DNA of 17,625 nt from Tissierellales bacterium (GTDB lineage Bacteria; Bacillota; Clostridia; Tissierellales; JASKZW01), in the NCBI GenBank assembly GCA_030152145.1, contig JASLIL010000086.1, positions 1 through 17,625 on the forward strand. Direction: 5' to 3'. Position 1 is the stretch's first letter. Each line of letters opens with the position of its first letter. The notes under the pieces are model-generated. The model saw only the letters and a list, made by a program, of their open reading frames with translations, was not told the origin of the DNA and made no database searches. Both the position numbers and the translations under genes were made by a program. This document shows, in pieces, positions 11,945 to 17,625 of the stretch.

Positions 11945-13147
11945 ATGAGAAATGACAAAAAAAATTGGATTCATGTAGCAGCAGGTACAGTTATACTTTT
12001 ACTATTGGGGGTTATTTACGCCTGGTCCATATTTAAGGCCCCATTAAATGAAATATTCCCAGACTGGACCTTAAGTCAATTATCTTTGAATTTTACTATT
12101 TCCATGGCAGCCTTTTGCTTTGGTGGCCTTTTTAGTGGGCAGATTTCAAAGAAGTACTCAGCAAAGGCCATAATAAGGATGGCAGCAGTTTTACTGGCTA
12201 TAGGTTTTATTAGGATATCAGGCCTGGATACAGCTAATAGCAGTGGAAGTTTAATAATGCTTTATTTATTTTATGGAGTTTTTTGTGGCTTTGCAGTAGG
12301 AATGGGCTACAATGAGGTAATATCAACAGTAACTAGATTGTTTCCAGAAAAACCAGGTCTTATATCAGGTATTATGTTAATGGGTTTTGGTTTTGGTGGA
12401 ATGATTCTAGGAAGCCTTGTAGATATTTCCATGGCCAAGTCAGGAGTGCTTTACACCTTTAAACTAATGGGAATAATAATACCTCTAATCTTATTTTTGG
12501 CATCAATGTTTATGAATATAGACAAGTCCAAGCTTACTGGTGACAGGTCAGATAGTGGGGATGGAAGGGACAACTATAGCCCTAGGGAAATGCTGGCACA
12601 CAAGGCCTTCTGGGTTTATATGGCCTGGAATATCACCCTGTCTTCAGCAGGACTTTTGGTTATAAATAGTGCGGCCAATATAGCTACAGCCTTTGGAGCA
12701 TCAGCGGCCCTGGGATTGATTGTATCTATATTTAATGGTGGTGGAAGAGTTTTATTTGGCTATATATATGATAAGTTGGGTAGGAAAAAAGCCATGACCA
12801 TAAATAGTATTATGCTAATAGTTATGGGAATTGTCCTGCTATCAGCAGCTAAGCTAAATAGTTTACCCCTTGTATTTCTAGGCTTGATCCTGGCAGGAAC
12901 AGCCTATGGTGGGGATCCATCTATAACATCTACAGTTATAAACAAGTTTTTTGGTCCCAAGTACTATCCAGTAAACTTTAGTATAGGTAACTTTGCAGTT
13001 ATACCAGGTGCTATTATAGGGCCTTATATTTCAGGAGTTTTACAGGACAAGTCAGGAAACTACAATAGTACTTTTGCCTTGATTATAGTTTTAGGTATTC
13101 TTGCCTTTATAATAAATATGATTTTAAAGGAACCAGAGAAAAGATAG
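11945..13147 (+). CDS. MFS transporter, oxalate/formate antiporter (OFA) family
   Basis: Twelve-segment inner-membrane carrier of 400 residues. OFA-family landmarks are present: the first membrane segment with LLLGVIYAWSIFKAPLNEIFP, the AVGMGYNEVISTVTRLFPEKPGLISGIMLMGFGFGG block in segments 4-5, and a charged central loop (DKSKLTGDRSDSGDGRDNYS) between the two six-helix halves. The second half has GGGRVLFGYIYDKLGRKKAM, the usual second MFS loop motif. OFA members move small carboxylates (oxalate, formate, lactate, pyruvate) but many are uncharacterized, so the substrate is not assigned; lactate or formate would suit the fermentative context. Start ATG 11945 with AAGGAGAGA just upstream. Single-gene unit, ending at a strong convergent terminator. 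Confidence 0.9.
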   Translation: MRNDKKNWIHVAAGTVILLLLGVIYAWSIFKAPLNEIFPDWTLSQLSLNFTISMAAFCFGGLFSGQISKKYSAKAIIRMAAVLLAIGFIRISGLDTANSSGSLIMLYLFYGVFCGFAVGMGYNEVISTVTRLFPEKPGLISGIMLMGFGFGGMILGSLVDISMAKSGVLYTFKLMGIIIPLILFLASMFMNIDKSKLTGDRSDSGDGRDNYSPREMLAHKAFWVYMAWNITLSSAGLLVINSAANIATAFGASAALGLIVSIFNGGGRVLFGYIYDKLGRKKAMTINSIMLIVMGIVLLSAAKLNSLPLVFLGLILAGTAYGGDPSITSTVINKFFGPKYYPVNFSIGNFAVIPGAIIGPYISGVLQDKSGNYNSTFALIIVLGILAFIINMILKEPEKR

Positions 13148-13148
13148 G

Positions 13149-13182
13149 AAAAGCTGTAGAAATTTATTTTCTACAGCTTTTA
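13149..13182. terminator. Bidirectional terminator between the MFS and double-GNAT genes
   Basis: AAAAGCTGTAGAAA and TTTCTACAGCTTTT form a stem of about 14 pairs with A tracts on one side and T tracts on the other, so it can stop transcripts from both directions. The genes converge here. Confidence 0.92.
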
Positions 13183-14016
13183 TTATAGGACTTTTAACAT
13201 CTCTATTGAGTTTATGGGGCTTTTTTCAAAATCCAGACCTGTTAGGAAGGCCAGTAGACTATAGTTATTAGATATGGTCATAGACAGGCTGTCAGTCCTT
13301 AAAAGTTTCATAAGCTCTGTTAAGCCAGCAGCTGCAAAGCCTCTATTTCTATAGCTTGGATCTACATATATAAGCTTGATATTTCCACCCTTGGTGGTGG
13401 ATATAAAGACAACTGGTCTGTCCCTGTAGTAGCCAATGAAATGATGGAAGCCTTTTTTTATTATGTCAAACTGGCTGTGCCAGGGAATGTGAAGATCAGT
13501 AAAGCGATCTTCCATGGCTAAGATTTCCCCTACATAGGCTCTTTTTAAATCAAAGCCGTCTATGGGACGGTTTAGTATGTGATCTAATTTATAGCTATCA
13601 ATATTATAGGCAGCCTTAAAACCTAGCCTGGAATAAAGTCTACGGGCATCTTGGTTTATATCTAAAACATCGATGGATATAGTAGAAGAGTCAAGTTTTT
13701 TAGCTAGTTCAAAAAATTGATTTAAAAGTTGGCTGCCAACCCCCTTATTCCTATATTCCTTAAGAACAACCAAACTTTCTCCCCTTAAAACCCTTCGGCC
13801 ACCATAGTTTCTAAGGCCAGCTATTAAAAGTCCTACAGGCTTATCCCCGGAAAAGGCCATAAGGGAGCAGTCTCTAGAATTCTTATAGATATTAAAGAAG
13901 AGTTTAGTGAAGATATCCTCCTGAAAATCCAGATCTATATAGTAGTCCCTGTGTCCCTCAGTAAATACTTTATGTATCAAACTATAATCAATATTTTGAC
14001 ATGAAATTATATCCAT
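13183..14016 (-). CDS. Protein with two GNAT acetyltransferase domains
   Basis: Cytoplasmic protein of 277 residues with tandem GNAT-type folds. Domain 1 (about 45-145) has the acetyl-CoA motif LVVLKEYRNKGVGSQLLNQF (R-x-x-G-x-G) and ARRLYSRLGFKAAYNIDSYKL. Domain 2 (about 155-277) has a later RNRGFAAAGLTELM motif after IKLIYVDPSY, and ends in SLLAFLTGLDFEKSPINSIEML. Two-domain GNATs of this kind often have one catalytic and one degenerate half; here both keep the glycine loop, although the second reads RNRGFA and is less canonical. Substrate unknown. Start: the frame could begin at TTG 14022, but AAGGAGG lies right against it and six bases before the ATG at 14016, which is chosen. It is divergent from the nucleotidase operon with only 79 bases between the start codons. 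Confidence 0.85.
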   Translation of the reverse strand: MDIISCQNIDYSLIHKVFTEGHRDYYIDLDFQEDIFTKLFFNIYKNSRDCSLMAFSGDKPVGLLIAGLRNYGGRRVLRGESLVVLKEYRNKGVGSQLLNQFFELAKKLDSSTISIDVLDINQDARRLYSRLGFKAAYNIDSYKLDHILNRPIDGFDLKRAYVGEILAMEDRFTDLHIPWHSQFDIIKKGFHHFIGYYRDRPVVFISTTKGGNIKLIYVDPSYRNRGFAAAGLTELMKLLRTDSLSMTISNNYSLLAFLTGLDFEKSPINSIEMLKVL

Positions 14017-14065
14017 AAGCAACCTCCTTAGACTATAAGTTTACCATAAATGGACTATATTACTA

Positions 14066-14074
14066 TGGTATAAT
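14066..14074 (+). promoter_or_regulatory. Extended -10 promoter of the nucleotidase operon
   Basis: TGGTATAAT, 21 bases before the ATG, with AAGGAGGT (14083-14090) as ribosome binding site. No clear -35 is visible. On the opposite strand a TATAGT (14032-14037) may serve the divergent GNAT gene. Confidence 0.6.
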
Positions 14075-14095
14075 TATTTTAAAAGGAGGTAAGTA

Positions 14096-15958
14096 ATGAA
14101 GAAAAAAATATTTATACTAATCCTAGTATTAAGCTTGATTCCAGTTGGGTTTGTAGAAGCTAGGAAAGAAGATAGCTTGAGAATTATTTTTACCCATGAT
14201 CTTCATGATCACATAGAAGCCTTTGAAAAGGCTAGGGAAGATGGAGAAATTGTAAATCTTGGGGGCTATGAAAGACTTAAGACCCTAGTAGAAGACCAAA
14301 GATCCAAGGGAGATTTCCTGCTGGTAGATGGAGGAGATTTTTCCATGGGAACTCTTTTCCAAACCATATACGAGGAAGAGGCACCAAGCCTTAGGATCCT
14401 AGGGGAAATAGGCTACGATGCAGTAACCCTAGGTAACCATGAGTTTGATTTTAGGGCCAGAGGCCTAGGAAATATGTTGAATAGGGCAGTTGAGTCAGAG
14501 GAAGACCTGCCAGAAATAGTATTCTCAAATGGGGATTTTGAAAACCAGGAAGGCCTGGTAGCTGAGGATCTGGAGTTTTTGAAAAAGGCCTTTACTTCCT
14601 ATGGGGTAAGGGATTATACAGTAGTTGAGAAAAATGGCCTGAAAATAGGTATATTTGGAATACTGGGCTATGAGGCCATATCCAATGCACCTATGGCTGG
14701 TCTTAACTTTAGGGATCCTATAGAAGCAGCTAGGGAGACAGTGGCTGTCTTGAGGGAGAAGGAGAAGGTGGATATGGTAGTAGCCCTGTCCCACTCAGGA
14801 ACCAAATCTAAGAAATCCAAGTCAGAAGATGAGATTTTGGCAAAAAAAGTAAAGGGCATAGATTTTATAGTATCAGGCCACACCCACAGGCGACTAGATC
14901 AGCCAATAGTAGTTAATGGCACTATTATAGGCTCTAGTGGAAGGTATTCAGAGGCAGTTGGCCTTGTAGACCTAAAGAGAACTTCTGCTGGTTGGGAATT
15001 GGAAAACTATGAGCTTATAGATCTGGATGAAAAAGTTGAAGCTAGTAAGATAGATAAGATAGATGACTTTAAGAGGACTATAGATAAGAATTATTTAAGT
15101 AAATTCTCCTATGACTATGATGAGGTCCTGGCCCAGTCAAGCTTTAACTTCACTCCCTCATCCCTTATTGGAAGAGAGCTGGAAGAGGATATTTTAGCCA
15201 ATCTAATCTCAGATGCCTTTAAAAATATAGTTGAAAGGGAGACTGGCAAAGCCGTAGATTTGGCTATAGTACCAGCAGGGACCATAAGAGACAGCTTTAC
15301 CAAGGGCTCCATAACAGTATCGGAAATTTTCAATGTTAATTCATTGGGAATAGGGGAGGATGGCATATCAGGCTATCCCTTAGTATCTGTCTATCTAACA
15401 GGCAGGGAATTAAAGGCTGTGGCAGAAGTTGATGGCTCTATTAGTCCAATTATGAAGGAAGCCCAGCTCTATGTATCTGGCCTAAACTATAAGATTAATA
15501 GGAGCCGCCTGCCCCTTAATAAACTGGAGGAGATCTACCTGGAAAAAGATGGAGTTCTTGAGGAAATTGATGACAAGAAGCTCTACCATCTTGTAGCAGG
15601 ACTATATACAGGTCAAATGCTATCAGTAGTAGAAGAAAAATCCCTAGGACTTCTTTCCATAATTCCCAAGGATGAAAATGGAAGGAAAATAGAAAGTTTA
15701 GAATCTAGAATAATCTATAAGGATTCCAGTGAGTTAAAGGAATGGTATGCTGTAGCAGAATATATAAAAAGTTTTGGAGGTCAGATTCCCTTGGAATATA
15801 GGGAGAAAAGGGGAGGCAAGTTGGTAGTTGAAGATAGGACTATTAGGGGCTTGTTTGGAAGTCCTAGTCAAACAATGAAGAAGATTTATGGCTTCTTTTT
15901 AGGTCTTTTTTCTCTAGCAGCTATCCTTACATTTTATAGAAAGAAGAAGACAGCCTAG
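14096..15958 (+). CDS. Exported, membrane-anchored 5'-nucleotidase/UshA-type metallophosphoesterase
   Basis: Cell-surface enzyme expected to remove phosphate from nucleotides or other phosphomonoesters, helping nucleoside and phosphate salvage. The 620 residues comprise a signal peptide (1-22, MKKK, hydrophobic run, VEA cleavage site) and a calcineurin-like metallophosphoesterase domain (about 28-300). Its dimetal motifs are THDLH (Asp35, His37), DGGD (Asp81), GNHE (Asn114, His115), SHSG (His232) and GHTH (His262, His264). A 5'-nucleotidase C-terminal domain (about 345-560) contains VPAGTIRDSF near 392-401, and a final membrane segment (about 597-613) with a RKKK tail follows. There is no LPxTG. 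The usual THGN of the first motif reads HDLHDH. Start ATG 14096 is supported by AAGGAGGT. The adjacent gene is a paralog. Confidence 0.93.
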   Translation: MKKKIFILILVLSLIPVGFVEARKEDSLRIIFTHDLHDHIEAFEKAREDGEIVNLGGYERLKTLVEDQRSKGDFLLVDGGDFSMGTLFQTIYEEEAPSLRILGEIGYDAVTLGNHEFDFRARGLGNMLNRAVESEEDLPEIVFSNGDFENQEGLVAEDLEFLKKAFTSYGVRDYTVVEKNGLKIGIFGILGYEAISNAPMAGLNFRDPIEAARETVAVLREKEKVDMVVALSHSGTKSKKSKSEDEILAKKVKGIDFIVSGHTHRRLDQPIVVNGTIIGSSGRYSEAVGLVDLKRTSAGWELENYELIDLDEKVEASKIDKIDDFKRTIDKNYLSKFSYDYDEVLAQSSFNFTPSSLIGRELEEDILANLISDAFKNIVERETGKAVDLAIVPAGTIRDSFTKGSITVSEIFNVNSLGIGEDGISGYPLVSVYLTGRELKAVAEVDGSISPIMKEAQLYVSGLNYKINRSRLPLNKLEEIYLEKDGVLEEIDDKKLYHLVAGLYTGQMLSVVEEKSLGLLSIIPKDENGRKIESLESRIIYKDSSELKEWYAVAEYIKSFGGQIPLEYREKRGGKLVVEDRTIRGLFGSPSQTMKKIYGFFLGLFSLAAILTFYRKKKTA

Positions 15959-15974
15959 TCTCCTTCTTTCTATA
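15935..15974 (+). promoter_or_regulatory. Hairpin at the junction of the two nucleotidase genes, ending at the second RBS
   Basis: TATAGAAAGAAG (15935-15946) and CTTCTTTCTATA (15963-15974) are perfect complements. Inside them AGAC (15948-15951) pairs with GTCT (15958-15961), with one A-C mismatch between the two stems and a six-base loop. The structure holds the first gene's stop codon and its 3' end abuts AGGAGGT (15974-15980). No T run follows, so it is not an ordinary terminator. Confidence 0.7.
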
Positions 15975-15986
15975 GGAGGTGGAGTA

Positions 15987-17625
15987 TTGGTAAGGATTTT
16001 ATTTACCCATGATATACATGAAAGAATAGATGAATTTAAGGTTTATAGGGATGGGAAGATCTCTAGCCTAGGGGGCTTTAAAAGGCTGGATAAACTTATA
16101 ACTGACTACAGGACTGATAATAGCCTACTCTTAGATGCAGGTGATTTTTCTATGGGGACTCTTTATCACACTATTTTTACCCAAGAGATGCCAGCCCTCT
16201 CCCTTATGTCTAAGCTGGGCTATGATGGAGTAACCCTAGGTAATCATGACTTTGAATTTGGATCCAAGGCTCTGGCCCAGGGCCTTAATAGTAGCAGGGG
16301 GAAAAATGACTACCAGCCCAAGATTTTACTGGCCAATATAGATCTTGAAGATTCTAGAAATGTAGATGACTTTGAATTTGTAAGGGAGAGTTTTCTGGGA
16401 GCTGGACTTAAGGACTATGAGATATTTGAAAGAGATGGCCTAAGGATAGGTGTTTTTGGGATCATAGGCTATGAGGCCATTGAATTTGCTCCCATGGCAA
16501 ATATAAACTTTCAAGACCCTCTAGTAAGGGCCAGGGAAGTAGTTGCCAGGCTAAGGGAAGAAAAAGTGGATATGATAATAGCCCTAAGTCACTCAGGGAC
16601 AAAGACCAAAGGCAGGTCTGAGGATGAAATCCTGGCTAAAAAGGTAGAGGGCATAGACCTAATAATTTCAGGACATACCCATAGAAGGCTTTCAAAACCC
16701 ATTCTGGTAGATAAGACTATAATAGTATCCTGTGGAAGATATGGTGAAAGACTGGGACTTATAGACCTGGATTGGCATGAGGGTGATTGGAGGGTTCTAG
16801 ACTATGACCTGCTGCCAGTAGATTCTAGGCTGGAAGAGTCAGATAGGCTGGACCAGGAAATTTCTAGACTTAGGACCAGGGTTAATAGGACCTATTTAGA
16901 GGAATTTGGCCTGTCCTTTGACCAAAGACTGGCAAGCCTGGACTTTAACTTTACACCCAGCTGGAAGTTTGGTTTGGAATACGGGGAGGACTGCCTGGCC
17001 AACCTTGTTACTGACTCATATATAGAAGCAGTAAAGGATCTTGAGGGAGACCTGTATGAAAAAATAGACCTAGCCATAATTCCAGCTGGGGAGATAAGGG
17101 ATAGTTTTGTTAGGGGAGATATTTCAGTCAGCCAAGTTTTTAATGTAGCCAGTCTGGGAAGAGGTTATGATGGATTTCCAGGCTACCCCCTAGTAACTGC
17201 CTATATAAGCGGTAGGGATATAAAAAAAGTAGTAGAGCTAGATGCCTCCATAGGAAATAGGCTTAAGGTGGCCCAGCTCTTTATGTCAGGCATAAGCTAC
17301 AAGGTTAACCCTAGGGCTAATTTTTTTAACAGGGCCTATGACATAAGGTTTATAGACCACAGCCCCATAGATAATAAGAAGAACTACAGGGTAGTAGCCA
17401 GTCTCTACACAGCTCAAATGCTGGACTTTATAAGAAAGTTAAGTCGTGGTAGTTTTAAGCTAAGCCTAAGGGACAAGAAGGGGGAACCTATAGAGGATCT
17501 AAGAACTGCCCTTATATATGATGATGATAGGGAATTAAAACAGTGGTATGCACTGGCCTATAATATTAAGAAATTAGGGTATATACCAAATAGCTATAGA
17601 AATAGGGAGGGGAGAAAACTTATTG
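15987..17625 (+). CDS. Second 5'-nucleotidase/metallophosphoesterase paralog without signal peptide, 3' end cut by window
   Basis: Paralog of the preceding gene; about 546 codons are visible and the frame is still open at the window end. The metallophosphoesterase motifs are all present in order: THDIH, DAGD, GNHD (Asp where the first copy has Glu), SHSG and GHTH (in ISGHTHRRL). The 5'-nucleotidase C-terminal domain follows, with IIPAGEIRDSF and FNVASLG. The protein starts MVRILFTHDIH, aligning directly with residue 28 of the first copy, so it has no signal peptide. The TTG start at 15987 is supported by AGGAGGT (15974-15980) six bases upstream, and no in-frame upstream start gives a leader sequence. 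A membrane tail cannot be ruled out, since the C-terminus is missing. It is co-transcribed with the first gene, 28 bases downstream, across a long hairpin. Cytoplasmic location is inference. Confidence 0.9.
   Translation, partial: MVRILFTHDIHERIDEFKVYRDGKISSLGGFKRLDKLITDYRTDNSLLLDAGDFSMGTLYHTIFTQEMPALSLMSKLGYDGVTLGNHDFEFGSKALAQGLNSSRGKNDYQPKILLANIDLEDSRNVDDFEFVRESFLGAGLKDYEIFERDGLRIGVFGIIGYEAIEFAPMANINFQDPLVRAREVVARLREEKVDMIIALSHSGTKTKGRSEDEILAKKVEGIDLIISGHTHRRLSKPILVDKTIIVSCGRYGERLGLIDLDWHEGDWRVLDYDLLPVDSRLEESDRLDQEISRLRTRVNRTYLEEFGLSFDQRLASLDFNFTPSWKFGLEYGEDCLANLVTDSYIEAVKDLEGDLYEKIDLAIIPAGEIRDSFVRGDISVSQVFNVASLGRGYDGFPGYPLVTAYISGRDIKKVVELDASIGNRLKVAQLFMSGISYKVNPRANFFNRAYDIRFIDHSPIDNKKNYRVVASLYTAQMLDFIRKLSRGSFKLSLRDKKGEPIEDLRTALIYDDDRELKQWYALAYNIKKLGYIPNSYRNREGRKLI

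Noticed and set aside
16892..17077. Minus-strand open frame within the second nucleotidase
   Set aside because: The plus-strand frame is continuous and carries conserved nucleotidase sequence here; the minus frame has no support. The same applies to minus frames at 14525-14883, 15115-15366, 11147-11461, 6968-7291 and 4814-5260.
1..17625. Mobile element, prophage, CRISPR array, toxin-antitoxin or defence system
   Set aside because: No transposase, integrase, Cas-type repeats or defence gene signatures were found; codon use and gene style are uniform across the window.

Overview
This window comes from a low-GC Gram-positive chromosome, most likely an anaerobic or aerotolerant Firmicute of the Tissierellia/Peptoniphilaceae type. 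The reasons are AT-rich DNA with many AGG (Arg) and ATA (Ile) codons, strong purine-rich ribosome binding sites, frequent TTG/GTG starts, ECF-type vitamin uptake (BioY, FolT), an anaerobe-type BioB, fermentative lactate dehydrogenase and a streptococcal-like NADH oxidase. The genus is inference. No insertion sequence, phage gene, CRISPR array, rRNA or tRNA was found; this is ordinary chromosome with interesting regulation.

Layout. 1-1184: the end of an ABC transporter operon (NitT/TauT-type permease cut by the window edge, plus a compact ATPase) closed by a terminator. 1185-2829: bioY-bioB behind a consensus promoter that carries two BirA-type operators. 2830-3188: a gene-free stretch holding hairpins and the nox promoter. 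3189-4556: water-forming NADH oxidase. 4578-5549: a secreted protein with a copper-amine-oxidase N-terminal-like domain, converging on a YvbK-like acetyltransferase (5547-5990, minus). 6009-7171: ldh, with a promoter region holding a Rex-like site, a FadR-family palindrome and an 8-bp phased repeat array. 7222-7965 (minus): a GntR/FadR-family regulator that is a good candidate to bind that palindrome. 8049-8763 (minus): folT, led by a recognisable tetrahydrofolate riboswitch. 8992-11785: a possible 11-codon leader ORF, an OmpR-family response regulator and a large multi-membrane-segment histidine kinase. 11945-13181: an OFA-family MFS transporter. 13183-14016 (minus): a double-GNAT protein. 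14096-17625: two tandem paralogous 5'-nucleotidase/metallophosphoesterases, the second running off the window.

How they fit together. Vitamin handling is salvage-oriented: BioY and FolT are substrate-binding S components that need an energizing EcfAA'T module encoded elsewhere, and BioB without bioA/D/F nearby suggests that dethiobiotin or biotin is scavenged. nox and ldh are both NADH-reoxidizing enzymes (to O2 and to pyruvate), so this is a redox-balance neighbourhood, with ldh apparently under NADH- and lactate-type regulators. The two nucleotidases differ in predicted location: one is exported and membrane-anchored, the other has no signal peptide. Their junction carries a 17-position hairpin that includes the first gene's stop codon and ends at the second gene's ribosome binding site.
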